The notes below the pieces were generated by a model. The model was not told the origin of the DNA, searched no databases, and was given only the letters and a program-made list of their open reading frames with translations. A DNA stretch of 64,000 bases from Prunus persica (lineage: Eukaryota; Streptophyta; Magnoliopsida; Rosales; Rosaceae): assembly GCF_000346465.2 (NCBI RefSeq), contig NC_034009.1, positions 24,618,600 through 24,682,599 on the forward strand, given 5' to 3'. Both the position numbers and the translations under genes were made by a program. Every line of letters starts with the position of its first letter. Position 1 is the stretch's first letter. This document shows positions 10,323 to 23,114 of this stretch, piece after piece.

Positions 10323-12765
10323 TGACCTCTCAAGTCGGGCTGGGGACTATAAACCAAGCGCTTGTTGGGAGGCAACCCAACTAGGTACCTTCGTTTGTTT
10401 TTATTTTATTTTGTTTTGTTTTCCCTTTATTTTCCATCCTTCTATGCCTTTACTAATTGTTACATGCATTTACTTTAAACATTGAGGACAATGCTTAGTT
10501 TAGGTTTGGGGGTGTGGAGTTTTGTTGTTTTTGTTTGAGTTTTGAGTCATAAAGTTGTTTTTTGTTTGAGGTTTGAGTCATAAAGAAAAAAAAAAAAAAC
10601 AGATTTTGTGTTCCAAAGAAAGGATTTTGTGTTTCAAACAACATTTCTCAATTTTTTCTAGCCCCATGATGATTGCAAACATGTTCCAGATGTGTTACAG
10701 ATGTTGTTTTGGCCATTAGATGACTTTAAAACCCAGAAAATAGCAAAATAGGTTATTATGTTCTTATTTTGGTCAAAATCAAAAATTTTGCCTATTTTCC
10801 TTTTTGATGTTTTTCGGCAAATTTGAAGCCACCAACATGTTTAGAATGGTTATTATGATGATTTGAAAGTGTTTTGGGGGTCTCAAGTGCTTTACATGAC
10901 GTTTTAGGGAGATTTGAAGTTAAAAAAGTGGCCTAAAACCCAAAAAAGACTAGCTGCTATCTACCCAGAAATATGAAGCTTAGCGACGGTGTTCATCAGA
11001 TTTTTCGTTGCTAAAGGGTTTTTAGCGACGGTGTTCATCAGATTTTTCGTCGCTAAAGGTCGATTTTTCGTCGCTAAAGGTCAATTTTCCAGAATTTTCT
11101 AATTTCATTCCAAATCAATTATGATCCATTCCATTTGTGATCAGAGGTTTCTATGAGCTATTCCAGGTGTGTCCTCTTCCTTTTGATGAAATTTCTTTAT
11201 CCCTAAGCAATTATGGCCCATACATTCACTCACATTTGTTTGGAAAAAAAAATCACAAAATGCCTTTAACTTTTAAAAATAAAAATTTTGTTAAAGCTTT
11301 TACTTTCTCTTACTAATAGTGATGTATATGTGATGTTTGATCATATTTCTTCAACTAAAGTGTTGCCATGAAAGTTTATGCACCATAAGTATAGCACTTC
11401 ACATGGCCATGCTTCAAGTATTTTAATAGACAAGCTAGCTATACTTGGATGATTGTGGAGAAATAGTGGAGACTACCATTGTGAGATACTTGAGCCAAAT
11501 TGCCATTCATTGAGAGAGTATTTGGGATTAGTCTTATTCACTATTTTCTTTCTTTCTTATTTAAATTGATCTCAATTAGACTTTTGAATTGAATAGTAAG
11601 AACTAATCTCTATTTTTGGAATCATCTCATGCTTTTACTTTTGAGTTGGATGGACCTTGAGAGATGATGTTAGGCTATGCATGTTCTAACCACTAAATAA
11701 AACATCATGTCCTACCCATTGTGTGTGCCATCAACCCTTTGAAGCCAAACACTTAGCCTTTTCTTTCATCACCCACAATATTTCCTTGCCCTTTTCACCC
11801 TATTTTTAGCCATACCCTATAACTTGGGATATGCCATGGCATGAAAACAAGGATGAAGGTTAAGAGGTGGCGTGTACCGAGGAAATATGTGCTTAAAAAT
11901 AAATAAACAAATACAAAGAAAAAAAAAAGAGAAAAAAAGAAAAGAAAAGAGAAATCTATTTTTTAAAAAAATGTGAAGCATATCAAAAATCCTAGAAGCC
12001 TCTGTGAAGTAAATTTAAAGGCCGAGCCTTATAACGTGATAAATGCCTTGGTATGTCTCAAGTTCTAGTATTTCCTTCCCTTTCTTTCATACCCCATAAC
12101 CTAGCCCTTCATTACAACCATAGTAAAGACCTAACGGATTTTTGGGGACTTCTTACTCAGAAGTAGAGGTATGTACTTCATCTATGGTTTTTAGTATTTG
12201 ATTTCCTTTCCATGAGATCTATTGTTAGAAATTGCCTTTTATTCATTCTTGGATGCATATGTGTCTTATATTTTGAATTCTTCACCTAACTTCATTCACA
12301 TATACGGGGTAAGAGTGCAACCCTAGGTTCTGTGAGAAAATTGAGAGTTATCCAGTGAGGCCTAGAGTTGAGGCGAATTTGTACACACGCCGAATGTGGT
12401 TATCTTTTATGTTTGAATGCTTGGAGTTTTGGTTTTACACTTTACACTATGGTGCATTTTATTTGTAGTGGCATAACTTTAGTTTTTAAATTGTGATTGG
12501 CATTCATTGGTTATTATTAGTTTGTTGGACGTATTGCTTTAACGAATTTATTTTGCAAGAAGTGTTTGTGGGTGCCGTGACTGGTAAACCCTCAGGAGAC
12601 ACAACTCCTCCTACTAGGGACACCTAGAGGTTTAAAGGCTTGTGGCACATGCTAAGTGCCATCGAGATTACCTGCGAAAGTGGTTTAATTTAGTTTGTTT
12701 GTTTTAATTTATTTTTGATTTTCAGTTTTGCTCGAGGACTAGCAAAAGATAGGTTTGGGGGTATT
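10323..12765 (+). other. Post-pol noncoding region of the gypsy element
   Basis: About 2.4 kb between the end of pol and the 3' LTR with no credible ORF; Athila-type elements may carry an env-like ORF here, but none is visible. Landmarks: a conserved-looking GCGCTTGTTGGGAGGCAACC shortly after pol, a purine-rich TTTGGGGGTGTGG near 10505, a tandem repeat with ends TTTAGCGACG / CGTCGCTAAA at about 10980-11075, A-rich tracts around 11900-11975, and the final polypurine tract AGGTTTGGGGGTA at about 12751-12763 just before the LTR. Confidence 0.7.
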
Positions 12766-14036
12766 TGATAAGTCTATATTATATATATATTTTATGCCTC
12801 CTTTGCTTATTTATTTATTAATTTCTTGGATTAAATTGGTTGTTTTTAATTGGTTTTGTGAGATTTGTGAAGGAATTGTGAAATAGGAGAAAGTGTGCTA
12901 AAAAAGGCAAGAAGATGAAGATCAATTAAAAAGAAGCCAAGTCATTCTTTTTGTTGCAAGGAATGTTGTCAAATTTCCTAGTTCAAGATGGTGCAAGTCT
13001 TATCAAGTCAAACAAGGAGAAATAAAGAAGACCTTATTTTAGAAGGAATCCTATTTTTTTAACAATTGTAATTATTCCTTAGGTAGGATTTCTAGGAGTT
13101 TTATAAATAGGGAGTTTAGGTCATTGTTGAAAGGATCCATTACCCATCATCAATCCTCCATCATCTACCCTAAAATTCCTACACATTCATACTCATAGCT
13201 GAAATACTCAAAGGAGAGAGAGAGTGTGTTTTAGAGAGACAAAGAAGACAACCTGTAGCTAGAGTTGCTGTCGTGCAGAGATCAAATTTCAATTGGTTAC
13301 TTCTTTCCTAGGATATTATTTATCATGGTTTTTATTAAAGTTGTCATGAACTAATTTCTTCTTGCTAGGGCTACGATGTAGCCTAGCCATGAATACTCAA
13401 TTACTTTAGTCAATGTTAATTCTAAGTATTTTTCCATATTGAGTATCTATTACCATGCTTAATGCTTTGAATGTTTGGCCAACATTTAATTGTTTTGATG
13501 CTAAATTGACGATAGGAATATCCAATTTGGGGTTGCTTCTTGTAATAGATGCCATGAGTTACATGATTAGACAGGGATGTTTGTCATGACTTATGTGGTT
13601 GTTTTGTAGGTTTTCCAAGGAATTTAATGGGTTCTTATTATCTTAATTCCATTACTAGGGATAGAGTGGGTTGGTAATAAGAATACTTTTGGTATAACTA
13701 GGGATGGAGTATTGAATAAAGTAGGGAAAATCAACTGTCAACATAGAGAATAATTAGGATTAACATGCTAAGGGAATTGGGTAGAATTGGCTATGGTGAA
13801 ATCGGAAGCTCTAGTGCTCTCATAACTTGAATCTCACTACTTTATTTTTCTACGCTTGTTTTTATTCATTGTTTTAGTTAATTAATCAATCAAATCTCAT
13901 CATCAATTGTTCAAATAAAGTCTTGGGTTAATCACAATCGGTACTTGATAAATTAAATCACTCTTCGTGGGAACGACACTTCACTCATCACTATATTACT
14001 TGTGCGAATTGTGCACTTGCAATAAATATCACAACA
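12766..14036 (+). mobile_element. 3' LTR of the Ty3/gypsy element
   Basis: Starts TGATAAGTCTATATT directly after the polypurine tract and ends with TATCACAACA at 14036, giving about 1,271 bp with TG..CA ends. Direction agrees with the plus-strand pol. A promoter-like stretch and a TTATAAATAGGG TATA box are seen near 13101. The matching 5' LTR is outside the window, so the right boundary rests on the CA end alone and the target duplication cannot be checked. Confidence 0.75.
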
Positions 14037-14470
14037 AGCATCCATGCATTGTTATTATTAATCTGATATTTAGCAGTATGATTGTATGTCACTTAATATA
14101 GTTATATCAATTTCCTGTAGTAAGGTCTCATGTCCCTACCGAGCGGTAGTTGCTCATCCATCACCCTGTTTAATTTTTCAGATGAATTAGTGGGCAAGAC
14201 AAGAACTAAACCAGTTGAGGCTGAATTAGATGAGAGTGATAGAGGTTTATTCATTTCTTGTAAAGTTGTAAGATTTTGGAGCTATTTTTATAAAGGAAGT
14301 TTATTTTAAACTCATGTTTTGGCTTTTTTTTAAAAATAATTTATTTATTCTTTTTATTTTATACTTTTTATTTTCTCATGCATTGGGCGCAAGGTTTTCA
14401 CCTATCCCCGGATCCGCGGCATGACAACTAGTGCTGGATCCAATATGCGTAATGATGGTTTGGTTTGAGG
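14037..14470. other. No gene recognised
   Basis: AT-rich stretch after the gypsy LTR. Short open fragments occur (for example around 14180-14260) but I recognise none of them, and there is no clear repeat boundary. Confidence 0.4.
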
Positions 14471-15167
14471 TGATACTGTATGGGGAAAGAGGGTTTTGAT
14501 GATGGTATTGAGAATTTGCGTGGGGCATGGATGAATGTTCCAGCTCGAAGGACACCTAAAGGTGTGACTCAGGAAGTTGGAGGCAAGGGAGGTCGAAATA
14601 TGGGTTCTAGATTTGATGCGTTGAGACAGGTGGGTGAAAATTTTGGGATTGATGGTAGGACTGAGAGGGTTGAGGCTACTCAAACTTTCACAGAGCAGTT
14701 GGGATCATCGATTAGAGATGCTGAAAAGGGATATAAAGTTTGGACCAAGTCTAAGGCTAATATCATGGTAAGGCTAGAATTGTTATGAATGACATTTCTA
14801 ATATGAATCTCAAGGAAAATGTAAAAGTGTGTGCTACTGTTGATCAGTTGCTAGCTGTTCTAAAGTTAGTCAGTTGGTGAATAAAAGTAATCTGGTTTAT
14901 GAGGATAAGAGATTTGGTGGGAAAATATCTTTGAATGACCAATTGAATAATTGGACGAAGGGTCAGAATTCGTATCAGGCTATAAGGGTCTATCACTTTG
15001 GCCATCAACCACCCAACATAGCCACTAATTGTTCTGATACTGAGGAGGAGGTGGATACTGATGTCGATGTTGATTCTCTGGCTTCTTCTACTCATGAGGG
15101 CTTGATTCCAACAGATACAAGGGACTTGGCTGCAGTTAAAGATTCAGTTGTGAGAAGGAAGGATGGA
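14471..15167 (+). pseudogene. LINE-like ORF1 remnant (tentative)
   Basis: Open fragments in different frames (14480-14788 and 14874-15170). The first reads G-A-W-M-N-V-P-A-R-R-T followed by G-S-R-F-D-A-L-R, which resembles the P-W-M-x-V ... G-S-R-F-x-x-L region of ORF1 in plant L1-type retrotransposons; the second is an acidic segment. No zinc knuckle is seen. The sequence is interrupted at 15167 by a solo LTR and continues after 17939, where a short frame looks weakly like a LINE RNase H tail. Other coding origins cannot be excluded. Confidence 0.35.
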
Positions 15168-17593
15168 TGACAGGACCCGCCCCGGAATTCCTCGGAGACC
15201 TGGACTGACCCCGTCTTGTTACCGACATCACTCTTATGCCGGGCCCACTTACTAAAAATCGAGACATTCTACCAAAAATTTGGCAGAGTCTCCCCTGTAA
15301 ATTGAACATTTCCCAAATTCAACCTGCTCAAAATTCACAGTTTAATAATACCCAACCGGCAGCATGCTTTAAAGCGAATAAACAGTTTACAACAAAGGTC
15401 TCTGGTCTCATAAATCAACCCTAGCAAGGGCATAATAACAGAGCATATCTAAGGAATTCGATTACAACAAAAACAAAGTTCAAAAGAAATTAAATGAACA
15501 AGGAGTCCTACGAAAGCTCAAGACTCGTAAGCACACGATACGGCTCGACTGCGAAGCTCAATCAACTACTAGCTAGGGGTGCAAAATAGAAAAATGTGAG
15601 TGGACAAACATAAAGTTCAGTTCAGTGTAAACCAACATAATATAACCCCACTGTTTAATAAACCATGCAAGAAATCCAAATGTATCCCAAAACCAGCATA
15701 ACCAAGTATATTCATATAAAGTTAAAACAACACCGGATGCCAAGTCCGAAATCCATAAAGAACACTTTACAAACCCACCATTCAAATATTAAGTCCCAAA
15801 CTAAACTCTCGAAAGCGTACCCCTTGGCACGACCGGCAAGGAAGTATCCTCACCGAGAAACAAGAATGAATGAATAGTTATATATATGTAAATCTATAAT
15901 ATAAGATATATATATATATAATATAAATATGACCATCACCTCGTTGTACCGGGGAAACAATCCAACTGGGGGATTGTTTGACAAGTCACCATGACAGAGT
16001 CCTCATGAAGAGTCCTTAATTCACCATGTGACTAGGGAACGAGCCGTCCAACTGGGGGACTAACTCTCAGCCAGCATGTACAGTCGATACCCTTAAAACT
16101 AGTACGTCTGTGACCAGTCCTACGCTCGCAGACTACCCAATCAAGGGTCTACAACAACATCCCTCAAGGATGCCCCGGATTCCGACATCTCCAAGTATCT
16201 CAAGTTTCCGTATCCAAGTTCCAAATCCGGGGAGGTACATAGGGTAGTGCTTATAGCATTCCAAAATGACATTATAGACACATCACTTTCCACAATCTCA
16301 TCTTAACAACCCAAGTACCCCACACATATCCAAACATATATAAAAATTCTCAAAATCCATATATACATACTCAAGATACTCAAATATGCCAAAACCCAAA
16401 ATATATTGCCAATGCATCATAAAAATATCAATTTCAACGATTGAATAAATAATATATCCAATATACCATTTAAAACATTATGCATAAGATTTCCCATCAC
16501 AAAACCATGCATAAGATTTGAAAACAAAGTCCACTCACAAGTAGTCCCACACTGCTTGACCCTGAGAGTGTCCGTCCTGCTGCGTACACCTGGTCGGAGT
16601 ACCTATTTCAGAATACGAATACGAGATTAATACAAAGCGTTTCAAATGAGAACGTTGAATTAAATATCCTAATTTCTCAGGTTTATAGCGAGTGCATGAG
16701 GAACGGAACAATTTGAAAGTTCCTAAGGCTTCCCCAAGGTTTAGGATACACGTCCCGTAAGTCTGGTCCGAAACGGATCGTTAGATTGCTCATGATCGGA
16801 CGGTTATCGTAAAATCCCAAACTTTAAATTATTGAATCGGAACATCCGGGGCTCCAATTCACGATCCACGAATTCTTATACGTTCCTAGGAATGTCTAGA
16901 GTAACATATATTGGAATGGAGTCGATCCAACCGTCCGAACATGTCGAACCCGGATAACTCCTAATATGTGAAATTCGTTCGGGGTTCGAACGTCAACCAA
17001 ATTGGAATCTGAAGGTACCTACGCACTCTTGTGGACCAAGAGAACACATTGGCATAAAAATGCACCTTTGCTACAGTATCCACAAGCCGGCAACGCGTGG
17101 GTGTTCAAAGCGATAACGCTTCACCAAAAAATCTCAACATCTCGGCTCAAGACTCCTACCCTAGGTGTAACACTCTAATTGGAGTCACTTTATTTCTTGG
17201 ACATACCCCAAAAAGTGACCGGAAGTGGTCGGAATCGGAAATCCAAAATGGGCCGAACCCTAAATTGAAAATCAACTAAATAGGCTCAAAATCAAAGAAA
17301 TCCTACCCAACCATCAGCTAGAGCATGGAAAATAGTCGAAAATTCATACCTTACTCAACTGAATCGGTGAAGAAATGAGAGAGAACGAGAGGCTGAAAGT
17401 TTACAAAAATTATGCCCAAAACCGCCTGTTTTGTGGCTGTTTCCGGAGACCACGACAGCGGGTCGAGGCTGGGACCAGTTGAGAATTGAAGAGGGAAGTG
17501 AGGCAGTTCTAACGGGACAGAGTGGCGACGAGTGGTGGCGGTGGCGACTTGGAGAAGTTGCTACTGTCGCACCAAAGGTGGGGTGGCTGTTTC

Positions 17594-17661
<68 letters not shown>

Positions 17662-17934
17662 AGATTTGTAACAAAACAACTTTGAAGAAATTACGGTTAT
17701 GCCACTGAGCTTGTTTTGCCTATAACTTCTTCGTTACAACTCCGAATCGAGCCTACTATGTGTCTACGGACTCATCTCAGTACAATCTATCTAAAAATAC
17801 CAGTCGTTGCTCCAAACTCTTTCTGGATAAGAAAAGACTAAAATACCCCTACCCCAAGAGTAAATTCGTAATTTCATATTTAATTAACTTAAGTAATTTA
17901 ATTTAGGAATTTAATTTAGAGTCGGGGTGTTACA
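15168..17934 (-). mobile_element. Solo LTR (2,767 bp) with 5-bp target duplication
   Basis: On the minus strand it begins TGTAACACCCCGACTC (17934 downward) and ends GGGCGGGTCCTGTCA (15168). ATGGA flanks it on both sides (15163-15167 and 17935-17939), a perfect 5-bp target site duplication. There is no gag or pol, so this is a single LTR left by recombination between the two LTRs of one element. It contains a (GA)30 tract. A related, incomplete copy in opposite orientation lies at about 38.0-39.9 kb. Its size and TGTAACACCCCGA start suggest a plant Ty3/gypsy family; that assignment is inference. Confidence 0.9.
17596..17656. repeat. (GA)30 microsatellite
   Basis: Sixty-one bases of perfect GA dinucleotide repeat inside the solo LTR. 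It makes an apparent Arg-Glu ORF that is not a gene. Confidence 0.98.
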
Positions 17935-18090
17935 ATGGAATTGCTCAATACTTGCTTGATGTTAAGGACTTACAATTACCTTTGCAAGGCCTTGCCTTAT
18001 GTATTTACACAGAGCTTGGATTTGGATTCAGGAATGGAAATACTGTTGAGTTGGAACAATATGGTGTAAAATTGGCTAATATAATATTTT
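17935..18090 (+). pseudogene. Continuation of the LINE-like remnant after the solo LTR
   Basis: A short frame reads through A-L-C-I-Y-T-E-L-G-F-G-F-R-N and L-A-N-I-I-F before a stop, weakly similar to RNase H-like tails of plant LINEs. It is joined to the fragment ending at 15167 only by the target-duplication argument: removing the LTR and one ATGGA makes the two sides adjacent. Confidence 0.3.
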
Positions 18091-19301
18091 AATGATTTTT
18101 TAGAAAATGAAAAGTAATTAGAAATTGTTATTCTTTTGAGGAATATAATACACAAGCTATACACTTCTTATACAGATACAAATACAAATACGATAATTAA
18201 TATATGTGAGTCAAATCAAACAAAGTAATAAAAAATTATGATTCGACATGATGTTCAACTCTTAATTGCAGCTCTAGAAAGTCAACAATTTGCGTCACCA
18301 AACTCTCTCATAGAGGTGTCAAATGAACTGGGCCGGCCCGACATGGCACGAACATGGTCCACTCAAGTAAGACACGATACGGCATGATTCATATCTTTGG
18401 GTCGTGCCGAGACTAAGTAATTAGGTCTAATGGTTCGGGCCGGCTCCTAACCTGTCGCAAACTATACCAGCCGTAAATCCAACAGAGCGGCCTATTTAAA
18501 GCCCATTTATTAAATTATACTTATTTTAGAGAAAAATAATACGTAATATTATTACATATATATCTTAAATTCAAGACTATTTTTTTCCCTAATAATCTAT
18601 ATATATATATATATATAAAAAGCAAAAGGTAGAGAATGGAAAAATATTCAAAATATCAGAAAATGCCCTTAGTTAATGCAAACATTAAGAATTAAAATTA
18701 TTAATTAAATGAGGATAATATGGTAAATTCACACTTTTTCATATTAAAAAATTTTATAAAAAAAAATTAGATAATGGATCCTATTTTTATAGAATACAAC
18801 TACCCATTATCTTTTTTTATTCTAAAATAAAAAATAAAATTTTTTTTAAAAAGCCTCTCGCAAGCTCGGAAGCGTGTGTGGAGTGGCTAGTATATATTAA
18901 AAATTAATGTTTTCTTTATATATTTTTATTTTTTCAACTTTCAATTTTTAAAACCCAAACAATAATCTAGCAATTTTCTATTTAAATGTACTTTAAATAA
19001 AGTTATTGACCTTTTTTTGTTAACAATAATAAATCTTATTAGTATATACATAATTGTAAAAAAAAAAAGATTTAAATTAAGTTGTAAAAAAAATTACAAA
19101 AAAAAAAATGCAATGCATAAGTCAAATTTGGCGTATGCCCATATCGAAAATGGCCCAACACAAGTGCGGCCCAAGCTCATATGGACTTGGGCCATGAGCT
19201 CAAGCCAAAATTGATTTCTTAAATGGGCAGGATTGATGATTATACACCACTACATGTTGGTTTTAAGCCGTAGACGTCTTTTTTTTGTCGACTAAAAGCA
19301 C
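18091..19301. other. AT-rich spacer with repeat debris
   Basis: No gene. A GC-richer block at about 18310-18500 (GGGCCGGCCCGACATGGCACG core) looks like a dispersed repeat. Around 18598-18620 there is an (AT)n tract, and several A-runs follow. Confidence 0.5.
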
Positions 19302-19306
19302 TTTTG

Positions 19307-19717
19307 TGTTGTAAAATAAACGAGATTATGCGAGAATATTGAGATGTTTGTAAAGTAAATGAGATACAATTTTTAACGAGGTTCGGCCTTGCCTACGTCC
19401 TCAGAGAGCAACAGCAGTAACTTTTCCACTATGTAAAATAACAAGCTACAACTTTAGTGTTTACAATATATATGACTCACTGATTTTCCTCTGCTCTCTT
19501 TTTCTCTCCACTCACTCACCCTCATTCTTCCCTTCCTTTCGTTCCTCTTTGCTTGGGCTCTCATTTCTTTTCAGATGGTTGGTGTGTATCACGCAAGGGA
19601 AGGATGAAGCCTTTTTATAGGAAAAGTTGATAGCTTTCCGTGAGTGTGCAATAAACTCATGCACCAAAGTCTTCAAACAAATAGTAAGTGGGCTCCACTA
19701 ATTTATTCTTTACAATA
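19307..19717 (-). repeat. 3' LTR of the copia element at 19.3-25.8 kb
   Basis: 411 bp, closely similar to the LTR at 25402-25831. The outer end follows the TTTTG target duplication; the inner end CA has become TA. Confidence 0.88.
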
Positions 19718-22562
19718 CTCCTCCTTGAAAACCACAAAAAATATGTTGGTTGCTTTATCAGACTTTGCTTGGAGAAAAACTTAGTGAGGTAGAAAACTAA
19801 TGGAAGAAAGACGAGTACAACAATCAGTATAGCATACTTCTGGATGCTCCCCCTGATGTCTTCATGACCATCTTTCTAGAGGGAGAATCTTTACGACTGA
19901 GTGAGGAATGTAGCCATTAACAATTCATGTAGTTGAGTAAGTAAATATATTTCCAATGAGCTATCTCTATGTAAATCATAGAAATTTCCAGAGTCCGCGT
20001 ATCCAACAAAACCTAGGCTATTTGTAAGTTCACTTGAAAAGAATATGCCCGTATATGGTGTTATGCAGAGATATCATCAAATATGCCTCACATCATCCCA
20101 AAGTGATGGTGACGGAGTTGAGCTTTATCTGAAAAATACAATGTCCGGCCCAGTATACTTCCGGAAAATCATTTAATTGCCCAACGGATAATCCACATAA
20201 AAATGCTTTAATACTTTCTTAGTATAAGCAAGAATCTCGTTGGCATAATGCTCGATCTTTAGGCCAAGACAAATATTTCTTGAACTCTTCAGGAGTTTTG
20301 ATCAATTATCAACTCTTCAAGAGTTGTAATGTGTTGCAACCATATCATAATTAATGTACTCATTGAGGCAATTTATACATATTAGTATTGAGTACAAGAT
20401 TTGTGCTTCAGGCACATGTCCACGAACTTGCTTCATGCAATTTCAATCGTTCAAGGATTTTATTTAAGGGATTACACTTTATGACACATTATATAGCTTT
20501 AGATCTAGCTATTTGTCATGCTTGTACATCTTTTAATTAGGGAATCGCTTCTGGCGATATTCTCTGTGCATTTTATAACCCTTAAAGATAACATGTTGGT
20601 CTCATAAGTGCAATAAGAAGGCACGATTGCATCTGTAAATATGGAGAACCTCAACATTCCTTGTTTCTACTAGAAACATTGTGTCATACAAAGTGAGTAT
20701 ATTCCTCTTTATTCTAAACACCCAAGTATAACCTTCAGGGTTAACATCTTTTGGGGTTCGTGTTATGGGTTTGTTCTTTCACGTTCATTCTCATATGTAA
20801 TGGAATTGCCTCTTCCATTTTTGGCCAATGATATTGTCGACATTTAATAATAGAACGTAGTTCCAATCAACATAGCCCATTGATGATTTGAGTAGCTACT
20901 CCAAAACCAAAAATTGTCATTTATCAATTCATGATCCCACCACCGCATGCATCAATTATAAGTATTTCTTTGCTTTTAAGTACCCAAGCCACTCAAGGGG
21001 GCTTTTATTGTCTCTTTCCAGCTAGACATCTCTTATAAGATGAATTATGTGAGAATGTGGATCATAATGCTCCATAACCTCCAATGGGGCATTATTTACA
21101 GTAGGGCGTGGATAATCTCCATTTAGGGAGTTGAAACATTTAGAACCCATATATCTGTCATGTTGCAAACATGCCACAGATTAATACTCACATGTTAATG
21201 AATTGTCCTTCTGGGACTTTAAACCATGTAATTTGCTATGCATTCGGCGTGCACCGTATTAATATTGATATGTTAATCGATTGTCCTTTCGGGACTTCAA
21301 TCCATATCATTTGCTATGCAACAGGCGAGCATCATATTGATCACTGCTATACCCATGTTATGTTCTTATGAGACTTTAATCTATGCAGTGTATTATCAAT
21401 GTATTCAACTTGCAATCTATGAAATTTGCATTAATAATTCATGAATACATATCATAATGATATAAGCCATTCTTCTAGAATGATCATAATACAAGTCATT
21501 CTTCTGGAACGATCTATAATGCAAGTTATTCTTTTGGAATGGTCATTTGCATGGCGCTCTTCTAGAACGACCTTATCTCCCCATTTGGTTACCTTAAAGG
21601 ATATCGTATATCAAAATAAGAGTACAAGCATGAAATAACAAAAGTAGTGCTTACATCCTTAGGTGGGAGAAACTTTTCTCAAATATCATTGAAGCTCGTA
21701 TCGGCTTAGCAAATATAATGTAGTGCTTGATGATCTAGTTTTGTCCTGCAAGAGCAAAAATCACAATTCTTCTATCTCTGTCCAAAAATAACCCTCAGTG
21801 TTAAGATCACTACATGGATTCTTTCTTCATATATTCTTTCTAAAGAAATAAAATCCATTATGAACAGAGAATTATAAAAGAAAGAAAAGATACAAAGAAT
21901 TGTGATATTGATTGCAAGGTAGGTAAGTAATCAGGGAACGAAACTGGTGAGGTAACAGACAACAAACTCTCATTTCTCCTAGTATAGAAGAACTTCAGGA
22001 GACTAGAGCATGTGGTCGTCTTTACAGCTCCCTGACATCGCTGAAACATAATCATGGATAGTCTCGCTTCCTGAATGGATGATCAGAGATAGTCTCGCTT
22101 CTCAAGTAGATCAAGTGCTCATTGATAAGAAAAACAGGTGAATATTGCATCATTAGATATGGAGAATTGGAGAAAATTTGATGTATTCTGCAAAGAAAAT
22201 TTCTTTAGTAACATATTTATACATAAATGAGAGGAATAGTTAGGTCCGGTGAATCTCAAATTAACCACAGAAATTTGTGAGGTTCTCGGGGTGCTTTTGA
22301 AAAAGTAGGTCCGTGGAATCCGCAAAGCAAAACCGGCTTTGACAAAAATAATCCTTGAAAATACCTAAAGTTCCGACAAACATTAATGGAGGCCGCGTGA
22401 AGTTTTGGAATCTAGAAAAGAAAAAAAGAATATGAGGATCCGAGAAAATATTGGGATCTCGGAAACGGTTGCCTCTACAAGGCCTGATCTACGTTTAAAC
22501 TCAACTTCCTTCCATTTTTTGAAAATTCAGCTTTTATAAGACTTTCCTCAAACCCTCTTAAA

Positions 22563-23114
22563 ATGACTTCCTCTTCTTCTCGCCCAAATCATTTTGATTT
22601 AAATGTTGCCCCAAAAATAATCCGTAATGCCAAAGTCTGGCGTCTATCCTTTGTATCCCAAAATCGTCATCTCACGGTTAATGATTCTGTGATGATGAAT
22701 GATACGACTACTGTCATAATAGCTAGGAATTTCCTTACTCCGATGGATGAAATACTGTTAACAGGAAGGTCTGACGAAAAGGCTATTGATGACTCAATGG
22801 CTTTTAGCATTCAGAGTGTTGCTTTTGTTTCTAAAATGGCTGATCGTTTGCGTGCTAGAGCAAACGAGATTCAGGAGCTGAACACTGAAAATTTGTCTCT
22901 TCAGAGAATGCTACATAAGTCTCAACAAGAGGTTGAGAAACTTAAAGAGGAAAATAAGGCCTTGTTGAAACTGGTGAGTTCATACTCCATTGATACCCGG
23001 ACAAGGCTTGACATGCTACAGATTTCCAATGAAAAGATTCTAGGAGACCATGAGAGGCTCATGGCTAAGCTTAAGATGCGCCATCCTCTTCCTTTAGAGG
23101 CTTCCAGAACATAA
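22563..23114 (+). CDS. Coiled-coil protein of unknown function, antisense inside a copia element
   Basis: An uninterrupted 183-residue frame on the strand opposite to the host retrotransposon. Seen: a Ser-rich N-terminus followed by F-D-L-N-V-A-P (residues 11-17), which fits the DLNxxP form of the EAR repressor motif; a middle part without recognised domain (about 25-90); a heptad-rich helix (about 95-138, L-R-A-R-A-N-E-I-Q-E-L ... V-E-K-L-K-E-E-N); a basic C-terminus. No membrane segment. It is intact while the surrounding pol is ruined. Additional ORFs, including antisense ones, are known in some plant LTR retrotransposons, so it may be an accessory ORF of this family. I do not recognise the protein; a nuclear role is only suggested by the short motif. 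Confidence 0.5.
   Translation: MTSSSSRPNHFDLNVAPKIIRNAKVWRLSFVSQNRHLTVNDSVMMNDTTTVIIARNFLTPMDEILLTGRSDEKAIDDSMAFSIQSVAFVSKMADRLRARANEIQELNTENLSLQRMLHKSQQEVEKLKEENKALLKLVSSYSIDTRTRLDMLQISNEKILGDHERLMAKLKMRHPLPLEASRT

Noticed and set aside
17431..17685. ORF with a long Arg-Glu repeat
   Set aside because: It is produced by the (GA)30 microsatellite inside the solo LTR.
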